From NCBI GenBank assembly GCA_028768545.1, contig CP054838.1, positions 2,101,501 through 2,165,500 on the forward strand: 64,000 nt of DNA. The letters are read 5' to 3'. The position numbers and the translations under genes were made by a program. The DNA comes from Desulfobacter sp. (GTDB lineage Bacteria > Desulfobacterota > Desulfobacteria > Desulfobacterales > Desulfobacteraceae). Positions 25,221 to 32,769 of the stretch are shown here, in pieces (position 1 is the first letter of the stretch; every line of letters begins with the position of its first letter). The notes under the pieces were generated by a model. It did no database searches. It saw only the letters and a program-made list of their open reading frames with translations, and was not told the DNA's origin.

Positions 25221-26009
25221 ATGACAAAGATGGACCATATGGGCAGGCTTTTTATGATTTTAAGCCTGCCCTTGATTCTTTTACTCACCCTGCCTCTGAT
25301 CCAGATGACCACAGAGCCGAGTTTTGCCATGCTCATGGAGACCCTGGCAGACAAGGATGTGATGGTGGCTATTTTAAGATCCTTAAGCCTTTCTTTGGCC
25401 GCCGGCATCCTGGCCTTTGCCATGGGAACCCCCCTGGCCTATCTGCTGGCCAGAAAGCAGATTCCGGGCAAAAAAATCATTGAGGGGATCATTGATCTGC
25501 CCATCATGATTCCCCATCCTGTGGTGGGCATTGCCATTCTCAGCCTTGCCGGGAGAAATCATCCTTTGGGCAGGTTTCTTTCGGAAATTGGGATCCAGAT
25601 CATGGGGACGAAAACAGGGATTGTTCTGGTCCTGATTTTTGTGGGTCTGCCATTTTATATCAATACGGTCAAGGCCGGGTTTGAAAGCGTGCCCCTGCGG
25701 CTTGAAAACGCATCCAGCACATTGGGGGCAGGGGCATTGGATACCTTCAGGCGGGTGACCCTGCCCTTGACCTGGCGCCATATGGTTTTAGGCATCATCA
25801 TGTGCACGGCCCGGGCCATTTCAGAGTTCGGTGCCATTGTGATCGTGGCCTACCATCCCATGACAGCCCCTGTGATGATTTATGAACGGTTCACGGCCTA
25901 TGGCCTTAAATATTCCCAGCCCGTGGCGGTCTGGCTGATTTTCATTTCCTTTGCCCTCTTTGTCATGCTCAGAATGATGACTCGGTCTGTACACCAGCAT
26001 TATAGGTAA
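25221..26009 (+). CDS. wtpB: Tungstate/molybdate ABC transporter, permease
   Basis: A 262-residue inner-membrane protein with about six hydrophobic segments (for example LFMILSLPLILLLTLPL and IVLVLIFVGLPFYI). The EAA loop that contacts the ATPase reads ENASSTLGAGALDTFRRVTLP. It starts three bases after wtpA and ends three bases before wtpC, so the three genes form one operon. It belongs to the binding-protein-dependent transport permease family (BPD_transp_1). Confidence 0.92.
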   Translation: MTKMDHMGRLFMILSLPLILLLTLPLIQMTTEPSFAMLMETLADKDVMVAILRSLSLSLAAGILAFAMGTPLAYLLARKQIPGKKIIEGIIDLPIMIPHPVVGIAILSLAGRNHPLGRFLSEIGIQIMGTKTGIVLVLIFVGLPFYINTVKAGFESVPLRLENASSTLGAGALDTFRRVTLPLTWRHMVLGIIMCTARAISEFGAIVIVAYHPMTAPVMIYERFTAYGLKYSQPVAVWLIFISFALFVMLRMMTRSVHQHYR

Positions 26010-26012
26010 ACA

Positions 26013-27053
26013 ATGATTGCCTTTGAAAATATTCACCTGGACCTGTCCGGATTCAGCCTTAAAAATATCAATCTTGAGATCCGGGAAAAGGATTTTTTTG
26101 CATTGATCGGACCCACAGGGTCTGGCAAGTCACTTTTGCTTGAGGGGATCATGGGGCTGATGGACTTTAGTTCCGGAGGGGTTCGGTTTAAGGGCCGGGA
26201 CATGACCGCCGTTCCTGTGGAGCTGCGGAACCTTGCCATTGTGTACCAGGATTTTGCCCTGTTTCCCCATCTGGATGTGACCCAGAATATTCTTTACGGC
26301 ACAAAATACCATAAAATTTCAAAAAAAGAGGTGAGCGATCGGCTTTCCATGCTGGTTTCCACCCTGGGACTGGAAAATATCCTTGACAGACGGCCCCACA
26401 ATCTCAGCGGCGGGGAAAAGCAGCGGGTGGCCCTGGCCAGATCCCTGATTTTAAATCCCAAGGTGCTGTTATTGGACGAGCCCTTATCCGCCCTGGATCC
26501 CTTATTTCACAACGAGGCTAAGCATCTTCTGGAAAAGATTCACCAGGAACTGGATATGACCATTGTCATGGTCTCCCACAATTTTAACGATGTGATTTAT
26601 CTGGCCAACCGGGGGGCGATTATTCACAAGGGCCAAATCCATCAGCAGGGAGATATTATCACCCTTTTTGAAAAACCTGCGTCCAGGTTTATAGCCGATT
26701 TTGTGGGCATGAGAAATATCAGGCCTGTTGTTGTTCAACAGGGCCAACTAAAGATCCAGGACAGCGGTCTTGATATCCTGGCATCAGACCTGACAGAATC
26801 CGGGCATTGGCATATGGGCATCCGGCCCGAAGAGATTGTGCTCAATCCTAATGGGGCCGATCTTTGGGCCAACCGGTTTGAAGGGCGCATCAAAAAAATA
26901 TCAAACCACGGGGTCTTTCTGGATTTGGTTTTATCAACACAGGATATGGATTTTGAGGCCATCTGGCCCCGCAGCTACCTGAGGGACCATAAACTTGAGG
27001 TGGGCCAGACGGTCGGGTTTGCCTTTCACCCTGAATCCGTACATATTTTTTAA
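26013..27053 (+). CDS. wtpC: Tungstate/molybdate ABC transporter, ATP-binding protein
   Basis: A 346-residue ABC ATPase. Walker A GPTGSGKS (near residue 33), Q-loop VYQDFALFPHL, signature LSGGEKQRVALARSL, Walker B LLLDEPLSALDP and the switch His in VMVSHNF are all intact. A C-terminal domain of about 110 residues (from about 235) is the TOBE-type regulatory region found in ModC/WtpC and may sense the oxyanion. It completes wtpABC and is followed by a long-loop terminator. Confidence 0.92.
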   Translation: MIAFENIHLDLSGFSLKNINLEIREKDFFALIGPTGSGKSLLLEGIMGLMDFSSGGVRFKGRDMTAVPVELRNLAIVYQDFALFPHLDVTQNILYGTKYHKISKKEVSDRLSMLVSTLGLENILDRRPHNLSGGEKQRVALARSLILNPKVLLLDEPLSALDPLFHNEAKHLLEKIHQELDMTIVMVSHNFNDVIYLANRGAIIHKGQIHQQGDIITLFEKPASRFIADFVGMRNIRPVVVQQGQLKIQDSGLDILASDLTESGHWHMGIRPEEIVLNPNGADLWANRFEGRIKKISNHGVFLDLVLSTQDMDFEAIWPRSYLRDHKLEVGQTVGFAFHPESVHIF

Positions 27054-27074
27054 AATTTTGATTCTCCTCAGGAT

Positions 27075-27121
27075 CGGTCCGGGGTCAGAAAACCGTTGTG
27101 GGATGAGGGACCGCCTTTTTT
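27075..27121 (+). terminator. Probable terminator after wtpC
   Basis: CGGTCC (27075-27080) pairs with GGACCG (27108-27113) around a long loop, followed by a T-run at 27116-27121. The long loop makes this weaker than the other terminators. Confidence 0.45.
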
Positions 27122-27740
27122 ATGGCAGTTTGGCCGGCAAAAGCATGTCGTGATCAAGCCTGAAAAATCCTTTCAGATGTTCCAGCCAATAGGCATGGTA
27201 GACCAGGTTTTCACTGTGAAAGGCAATGACCTGGCGTCTTTTTTCCGAGGCATAGATAAAGTGAAGCCGTCCTGAGGGGGCTACCTGGTACACCATGGCT
27301 GCAAGATTGTTGTCCAGAACAATGAGATCCCCATTTTGTACGCTGCTGATGTCAACCGGCTGGGTACGTTTGAGCAGGTAACGCATGGGAAGATAGGCCT
27401 TGTATTTTAGGCCTGCCTTTTGGGCGGCAATGGCATAGATGGTATAAAACAGCGAGGAGTTGTCTGTGGTGCCCGTCTGTTTGGGGTTTCCTCCCAATTT
27501 AAACGGCATGCCCACAAATTGTTCTGCAATGGCAGGGATATGCTGGTGAAAAAGGGTTGCAGGGCTTGAGTCCACCGGGCCTAACGGCTGTTCTGTCAAT
27601 TTAAAAGAGGCCGGGTGGCTGGCCTGTGCCTGAATACCCCAGAACAAGATCAAACTCCAGACTGCCAAGTTCAGTTTTATTTGATGGTTTAATTTAATGG
27701 ATATTTTCCTAAAAAATTGGGTTTTTTCCTGAAAATTCAT
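27120..27740 (-). CDS. Exported NlpC/P60-like protein lacking the catalytic cysteine
   Basis: A 206-residue protein with a basic start and one hydrophobic segment (AVWSLILFWGIQAQA, residues 26-40) ending in AQA, which fits a signal peptide. The rest follows the NlpC/P60 fold pattern: FVGMPFKLGG near residue 75, TDNSSLFYTIYAIAAQ (92-107) where active enzymes have D-C-S-G, VQNGDLIVLD, and LAAMVYQVAP where active ones have H-x-G-I-Y. The Cys is Asn94 and the His is Ala, so peptidase activity is very unlikely. It may bind cell-wall peptides or lipids. It converges with wtpC and is divergent from epd. Confidence 0.6.
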   Translation of the reverse strand: MNFQEKTQFFRKISIKLNHQIKLNLAVWSLILFWGIQAQASHPASFKLTEQPLGPVDSSPATLFHQHIPAIAEQFVGMPFKLGGNPKQTGTTDNSSLFYTIYAIAAQKAGLKYKAYLPMRYLLKRTQPVDISSVQNGDLIVLDNNLAAMVYQVAPSGRLHFIYASEKRRQVIAFHSENLVYHAYWLEHLKGFFRLDHDMLLPAKLP

Positions 27741-27837
27741 TCACTATTTTTGGAGGTTTGAATACCTGTGGCCGTATCCTCATTTTGGGTGCAGGAAATC
27801 TTTTGCCGTAAATCGCGATAAACCTCTGATTTCAGGA

Positions 27838-27867
27838 TTGATAAATAGCCGGACCCGTCTGTATAGT
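27838..27867 (+). promoter_or_regulatory. Putative promoter for the epd/gapdh gene
   Basis: TTGATA (27838-27843), 18-base spacer, TATAGT (27862-27867), about 135 bases before the ATG at 28002. No other feature is seen in this gap. Confidence 0.4.
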
Positions 27868-28001
27868 ATCAATGGTTCCTGATTTTAAGTCAAGTAAGAA
27901 TCTTTTAATATGCAGGTTAAAGGCTTTGGGGTTAAATTGTGGGCAGGTTTATGATATAGGATCATCTTAAATTACACATAAATGCAAAACGGCAAAGAGG
28001 C

Positions 28002-29015
28002 ATGACATATAATATCGCAATCAATGGGTACGGCAGGATAGGGCGCTGTGTTGCAAGAGCCTTGTATGAATCTTCACGGTTTAAGGAAAAACTCAACCTT
28101 GTTGCCATCAATGAGACGGCAAACCCCGGCACCCTCTACCATTTGACCCGGTATGACTCCACCCACGGCAGATTTCCCGTGGAGATTAAAACGAGTGCCC
28201 AGGGGCTGATTATCGGCGCAGATCAAATTTATCTGTTCCGGGAAAAAAATATCGTTAACCTGCCGTGGAAGGATTTGGGTGTGGATGTGGTCCTTGACTG
28301 TACAGGGATTTACAGTGACAGGGAGTCTGCTGAGCTTCATCTTTTGTCCGGGGCGGGCAAGGTTATCTATTCCCATCCGGCCAAAGACGAGATGGATGCC
28401 ACTATCGTTTACGGGGTAAACCACGGGATACTCAGGCCTGAGCATGCTGTTATTTCAAATGCCTCGTGCACCTCCAATTGTCTGATTCCCATTCTGGATA
28501 CCATTGACCAAAAATTGGGTATTGATAACGGGGCCATTACCACCATTCATTCAGCCATGCATGATCAACCCGTGCTGGATGCCTATAATACTGACTTGAG
28601 AAAGACAAGGTCTGCGCTTCAGTCCATTATTCCGGTATCCACCTCCCTGGAAAAAGGGATCGGCAGAATTTTAAGTCATTTGGACGGAAAGTTTGAAACC
28701 CTGGCCATGCGGGTTCCCACCACCAACGTCTCCATCATGGACATTACCCTTGGGGTGAAAACAGATACCCATGCCCATGAGGTCAACCAGATGCTGGCTC
28801 GGGCTGCAGATGGCAAATTAAAGGGGATATTGGGGGTGAGTGATGAGCAGCTGGTCTCCTGTGATTTTAACCATGATCCGCGATCAGCCATTGTGGATTT
28901 GCCCCAGACCCGGGTATCAGGACGGCGGATGGTAAAAATTCAGGCCTGGTTTGATAATGAATGGGGGTATTCAAACCGGATGCTGGATACAACCATTGCA
29001 GCCATGGAGGCCTGA
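28002..29015 (+). CDS. epd: Erythrose-4-phosphate / glyceraldehyde-3-phosphate dehydrogenase, Epd-like
   Basis: A 337-residue NAD-dependent aldehyde dehydrogenase of the GAPDH family. The N-terminal INGYGRIGRCVARAL binds NAD; the active site is SNASCTSNCLIP with catalytic Cys about residue 156. The stretch TIHSAMHDQPVLDAYN and the later SIIPVSTSLEKGIGRIL match Epd (erythrose-4-phosphate dehydrogenase, first step of pyridoxal phosphate synthesis) better than the HSYTNDQ of glycolytic GAPDH. No pdx gene is adjacent, so a glycolytic role is not excluded. It is monocistronic with its own promoter and terminator. Confidence 0.8.
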   Translation: MTYNIAINGYGRIGRCVARALYESSRFKEKLNLVAINETANPGTLYHLTRYDSTHGRFPVEIKTSAQGLIIGADQIYLFREKNIVNLPWKDLGVDVVLDCTGIYSDRESAELHLLSGAGKVIYSHPAKDEMDATIVYGVNHGILRPEHAVISNASCTSNCLIPILDTIDQKLGIDNGAITTIHSAMHDQPVLDAYNTDLRKTRSALQSIIPVSTSLEKGIGRILSHLDGKFETLAMRVPTTNVSIMDITLGVKTDTHAHEVNQMLARAADGKLKGILGVSDEQLVSCDFNHDPRSAIVDLPQTRVSGRRMVKIQAWFDNEWGYSNRMLDTTIAAMEA

Positions 29016-29033
29016 TCCGGTGCTTTAAAAAAA

Positions 29034-29064
29034 GGGGTGCAGTTTGATATCAAGCTGCATCCCC
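29034..29064 (+). terminator. Terminator-like palindrome after epd
   Basis: Near-perfect inverted repeat GGGGTGCAG-TTTGAT / ATCAAG-CTGCA-T-CCCC with one bulged T. It has no T-run on the plus strand, but an A-run precedes it, so it may work mainly for minus-strand transcripts from the acs operon as well as marking the end of epd. Confidence 0.5.
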
Positions 29065-29132
29065 AAGCGCTTATCCCTATTCTGATGGTTAGACCGGGGC
29101 AAAAAAACCAAATCCAGATGATGACAAGATCC

Positions 29133-29921
29133 TTATGCTTCTTGGTCTAGGGCAATTAATTTTTCTGCAATTTTTTTGAGTTCAACCGGAATGGCATCAA
29201 TGTCATCAAAGGGGCGTCTGCCTTCCCGGTCAGACTGTACAATTTCATCCAGCTCCGGAAGGAATCCTAAAATTTCATAGTCGCCCATGCTTTCTCGGAT
29301 CAGGGTTTTATCTTCTTCTGACTTGACCCTATTGCCTAAAACCACAATATTTTTGATGCCGATATCCTGGCCCAGTTTTCGGATTTTATCCGCGGCCACC
29401 CGGCTTCTTTTTCCCGGATTGACCACCACCACAAGGGCATCTACAGAGCCTGAGGTGGCACGGCCCAAGTGCTCAACCCCTGCTTCCATATCCATGACCA
29501 CCACCTCGTTTCTGGCCAGGACCAGATGGTTCATCAATGCCTTTAAAATGGTGGCTTCAGGACAGATACACCCGCTTCCCCCCTGCTGAACCGTGCCCAT
29601 AACCAATAATTTTACCCCGTCCTTTTCAATGGAGAAACGGTCGGGAATATCATCCACCCTGGGGTTGATGGTGAAAAAGCCTCCCATGGTGCCGGGTTGT
29701 GCGCCTGTCCGCTCGGCAATAAGGTCGGAGAGTTCTGCCACCGGGGTGATGGGCTGGGTTTCATCAATGCCCAATCCTGCAGCCAGGTTGGCAACCGGAT
29801 CTGCATCAATGGCAATAACGCTTGTCTCTTTTTTAATGGCGGCAATGGTTCTGGCGATAAGCGAGGTTACGGTTGTTTTCCCCACCCCGCCTTTGCCGCC
29901 GAATGCAAGTTTTAAACTCAC
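29133..29921 (-). CDS. cooC: CO dehydrogenase nickel-insertion ATPase
   Basis: A 262-residue MinD/ParA-type ATPase. P-loop GGKGGVGKTTVTSL at residue 8, VIAIDADPVANLAAGLG (CooC signature) and a CIC motif in GGSGCICPEA near residue 114, the Cys-x-Cys that binds nickel in CooC dimers. VVMDMEAGVEHLGRAT is the switch II region. It matures the Ni-Fe-S C-cluster of CODH or, in some operons, the A-cluster of ACS. Last gene of the leftward acs operon, 17 bases after the small orf98. Confidence 0.92.
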   Translation of the reverse strand: MSLKLAFGGKGGVGKTTVTSLIARTIAAIKKETSVIAIDADPVANLAAGLGIDETQPITPVAELSDLIAERTGAQPGTMGGFFTINPRVDDIPDRFSIEKDGVKLLVMGTVQQGGSGCICPEATILKALMNHLVLARNEVVVMDMEAGVEHLGRATSGSVDALVVVVNPGKRSRVAADKIRKLGQDIGIKNIVVLGNRVKSEEDKTLIRESMGDYEILGFLPELDEIVQSDREGRRPFDDIDAIPVELKKIAEKLIALDQEA

Positions 29922-29938
29922 TGTCTGCTCCTTGTAGA

Positions 29939-30235
29939 TTATCCCAGCTGCTTTGAGATTTTACCTGTTTCATCAAGAAGGAATATCTTATGTCCCTTGT
30001 CTTTTGCAGCGACAAGGATATCATCTTCAATCACGGCATGGACATCATATTTGCCTTTAAAGACGTCCTTGGGCATCAGGGCAAAGCAGGCTTTTGCATC
30101 CTGTTTTGTCTTGAATGCAGGAAGAAATTTTTCATTTGTAGCCTCATTGTTGAATCCGATAAATTCTTCGTAGGGTGTTTCCGGATCCTTGACAATCAGG
30201 TAATACCAGTTTTCAGTAATTTCCATATTATCCAT
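29939..30235 (-). CDS. Small conserved-type protein of the CODH/ACS operon, function unknown
   Basis: A 98-residue soluble acidic protein not recognised. The start is set at MDNMEITENWYYL (ATG 30235), where AAAGGA lies eight bases upstream; an extra five codons are open before it. It has one Cys, no Fe-S motif and no membrane segment. It lies between acsE and cooC in the acs operon, preceded by a strong terminator-like hairpin, which suggests a role in enzyme maturation or regulation. Confidence 0.65.
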   Translation of the reverse strand: MDNMEITENWYYLIVKDPETPYEEFIGFNNEATNEKFLPAFKTKQDAKACFALMPKDVFKGKYDVHAVIEDDILVAAKDKGHKIFLLDETGKISKQLG

Positions 30236-30326
30236 TAAGAATTTCCTTTTCACAATTGTCCGTTATCAGCCTAAAACATAAGGTCTTATCTTATAAAATA
30301 AAGGGGTGACAGGCAAGAAAAGAAAA

Positions 30327-30355
30327 GCCCCTGTCTGTAATTTACAGACAGGGGC
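30327..30355 (-). terminator. Terminator or attenuator between acsE and the downstream small gene
   Basis: Twelve-base perfect stem GCCCCTGTCTGT/ACAGACAGGGGC with a 5-base loop; on the minus strand it is followed by TTTTCTTTTC. It should reduce transcription into orf98 and cooC. Confidence 0.7.
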
Positions 30356-30383
30356 CGGATACAACAAATTTCCCTAAAGGGAT

Positions 30384-31289
30384 TTAGATTTCAAGCCATG
30401 AGTCAGAATACAGGGTTTCGCCCATGATGACTTTATAGGTTTTGTAGTATTCGAGCAGTTCACCTTCCAGGCTTGCCGCTCCAGGATCATTTCCGTCCAT
30501 CAGACCCCAGATCAAATCCTTGATGTCGTCGCGCTGGCCCTTGGCAATGGCAGTCTGTCTTTTGTCAAGCGGATCTGCAATTACCGATTTCATGCCGTAT
30601 TTCCAGAGCATGCACATATAGGTGGAGTTGAGGATGGGGCGCAGATGCTCTGGCGGACCATTGGAGATGTTGGACAGACCGCAGGTGGATTTTGCACCCG
30701 GTGCAATATCTTCAAGCATCATCTGAAAGTTGAGCAGGCTCATGCACTGCTGTTGCTGAATGTTCACAGGCGTTACAATGCCGTCTACCCAGATTTTTTC
30801 GTTGGGGATGCCGGCCTCGTTGGCAAAATAAAGGAGTTCAACCGCCAGGGCTGCCCTTTCATTCTCGTCGCGGGGAAGTCCTTCAGGTCCCCACATGAGT
30901 GCCACAAAGTCCGCATCATACTGAACTGTCATGGGGACCATGGATTCATACCGCTCTGCCCGGGCCATGATCGAATTGACAATATGAGGTTTGTCAGCGG
31001 GTTTGCAGACCTTAAGACCTGCCTCAATGGCGTCGATGTTTGAAGAATCAAGAAGAAGGGGCATTCCCGGCACGGCTTCCTGAACCACGTTAACAACCCA
31101 AGGCATCAGCTCTGTACCGAACTTTTTGGCCGGGCCCAGGTTGATGTCAATATAATCCATGCCCAGTTCTTTTTGTCTGAGAACTTCTTCCTGGATGGGT
31201 ACGGGATTACGTTTGGCAGGATCTGCTTCCTTGAATTCTTTTCCAATGACCGTGGAAATTACATTCAGGCTTTCACCAAAAAGAATCAT
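30384..31289 (-). CDS. acsE: Methyltetrahydrofolate:corrinoid/iron-sulfur protein methyltransferase
   Basis: A 301-residue TIM-barrel pterin-binding enzyme that moves the methyl group between methyl-THF and the corrinoid protein AcsCD. The N-terminal MILFGESLNVISTVIG, the DYIDINLGPAKKFG and LLLDSSNIDAIEAGL stretches, and STCGLSNISNGPP (the Asn-containing catalytic region) match the AcsE/DHPS-like family. At 301 residues it is somewhat longer than the 262-residue Moorella enzyme. It follows acsC in the operon after a 64-base spacer with a hairpin. Confidence 0.93.
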   Translation of the reverse strand: MILFGESLNVISTVIGKEFKEADPAKRNPVPIQEEVLRQKELGMDYIDINLGPAKKFGTELMPWVVNVVQEAVPGMPLLLDSSNIDAIEAGLKVCKPADKPHIVNSIMARAERYESMVPMTVQYDADFVALMWGPEGLPRDENERAALAVELLYFANEAGIPNEKIWVDGIVTPVNIQQQQCMSLLNFQMMLEDIAPGAKSTCGLSNISNGPPEHLRPILNSTYMCMLWKYGMKSVIADPLDKRQTAIAKGQRDDIKDLIWGLMDGNDPGAASLEGELLEYYKTYKVIMGETLYSDSWLEI

Positions 31290-31324
31290 ACTGTTTTCCT
31301 TTTACGTTAAATGTGAATCTTTCA

Positions 31325-31344
31325 GGGGCAGGAAAACCTGCCCC
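31325..31344 (-). promoter_or_regulatory. Intercistronic hairpin between acsC and acsE
   Basis: Perfect stem GGGGCAGG/CCTGCCCC with an A4/T4 loop. On the coding strand no T-run follows, so it is more likely an mRNA-processing or stability element than a terminator. Confidence 0.55.
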
Positions 31345-31353
31345 TTTTTAAAA

Positions 31354-32694
31354 CTATTTGGTTTTGAGGAAAGCGGGTAAATGGGCCGCTTCTCTCGGTC
31401 CAACGGTTATGGTCCATCCGGGAAGTTCTTCTTCAACATCCCCTGCAATGGCAGCTGCGTAACCCGGGATAATCAATTCAGTATGTTTGACCTTGTCCAT
31501 GATACCGCTCTTTTTCACAAACATGCCAACATCATCACCGCCAAATTTTCCGGCAGCCCAGGCAGTCAGAACGGAAAGCCCTTCTGAATCCTTGACCAGC
31601 AGCCATGCCGGCACCCTGGATGCCTCTATTTCACCTGATACGATGAAATAAGTCAAGGCAAAGTTGGTGGTGACCAGCACCGGTGAATTTTCATCGGGGT
31701 TGCCGATTTCAAATATACCTTCGGTCACGGTCATGGGTCTCTGGGGATCGGTAAAAATATTGAGTCTTTCCAGCAACAGCGGGAACAAGGACTCGGATGT
31801 AAAATCGGACATCACCACGATGCCGCCGTATTTGGCAACAAACATGCCTGAGATAAGGGTTTCCATATCCAGGTTGGATGCCATTTCACATGGAAAGGTG
31901 ATGGTGGGAAAGCCCAATGCCTTGTTAGAGGCCTTGAGGGCTGCACGCCGGATGGCAACCTGATCTTCCAGGGCCTGTTTGATCTCACGGGCACCTGTAT
32001 CCAGAACAAGATCCTTGAGTCCCATGCCGGTGAGTTTTTCAGTCAAAGGAATCAGGGCGTCGACAGAATCGGCCTTGACAGCCAAAGGCAGATCCGCTTC
32101 TTTGGCAAGGGCGCCCATCTCATCTGCGTTGGCTTCTGTGGCGGCATAGAGTAAAGGACGTTTAAATCCGGCCTTTTCAACACCTGCCTTCATAACGGAA
32201 AGATCTTCGGTCATGAGGATCAGGTTGAACTCGGATTCCTTGGCAATTTTTTCAGCAACAGCTGCAAAGGCATCGTCACCATTGCCTGCATCTTTAACAA
32301 CCAGAAGTTCGGGTCTCAGGTTCAGGCCTACCCGCTCAAACTGGAATGCATTGTATACTTTTAATTTAGTGTCAAGGTCTCCAAGGTCCACGTCTGAGCT
32401 GATTGTAGCAGCGAGAATTGTGGGATTGAAAAATGTTTTTTCATGTCTGTAAAGAACGGTTTCCCCGCCGGTGGTGGTTTTACGGACACCTTTGCCTAAG
32501 GCCACAGGCCGGATGGGAGGTGCGGATGCTTCGGCTAACTTTTCCTTGGCTTCGTCAGAAACGTAGGGGCAGCTGTCCAATTCCGCCTTACCCGATGCAA
32601 GATTCATTGCAAAGGCAAGACAGGTGGGCACTCCGCACTCCTTACAATTGGTCTTGGGCAGGAGTTTGAATATTTGAATACCGGTTAATGCCAT
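31354..32694 (-). CDS. acsC: Corrinoid/iron-sulfur protein large subunit (gamma)
   Basis: A 446-residue protein carrying the N-terminal [4Fe-4S] motif C17-x2-C20-x4-C25-x16-C42 (TNCKECGVPTC and DSCPYV) that activates cobalt(II), a TIM-barrel middle (VGLNLRPELLVVKDAGN) and a C-terminal Rossmann-like B12-binding domain (PVLVTTNFALTYF, WLLVKDSEG). It holds the cobamide that accepts methyl from methyl-THF via AcsE and donates it to AcsB. It pairs with AcsD, encoded three genes upstream. Normal length for the family. Confidence 0.95.
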   Translation of the reverse strand: MALTGIQIFKLLPKTNCKECGVPTCLAFAMNLASGKAELDSCPYVSDEAKEKLAEASAPPIRPVALGKGVRKTTTGGETVLYRHEKTFFNPTILAATISSDVDLGDLDTKLKVYNAFQFERVGLNLRPELLVVKDAGNGDDAFAAVAEKIAKESEFNLILMTEDLSVMKAGVEKAGFKRPLLYAATEANADEMGALAKEADLPLAVKADSVDALIPLTEKLTGMGLKDLVLDTGAREIKQALEDQVAIRRAALKASNKALGFPTITFPCEMASNLDMETLISGMFVAKYGGIVVMSDFTSESLFPLLLERLNIFTDPQRPMTVTEGIFEIGNPDENSPVLVTTNFALTYFIVSGEIEASRVPAWLLVKDSEGLSVLTAWAAGKFGGDDVGMFVKKSGIMDKVKHTELIIPGYAAAIAGDVEEELPGWTITVGPREAAHLPAFLKTK

Positions 32695-32728
32695 TTTTAT
32701 CTCCTTAAGTCTTTCTTACGCTTTGGGT

Positions 32729-32754
32729 GGCCCGGAAGAAGGATCTTCCGGGCC
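32729..32754 (-). promoter_or_regulatory. Intercistronic hairpin between acsB and acsC
   Basis: Perfect 11-bp stem GGCCCGGAAGA/TCTTCCGGGCC with loop AGGA in the 75-base spacer. It is not followed by a T-run on the coding strand; probable mRNA-stability element. Confidence 0.6.
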
Positions 32755-32769
32755 TTTGGTATTATACAA

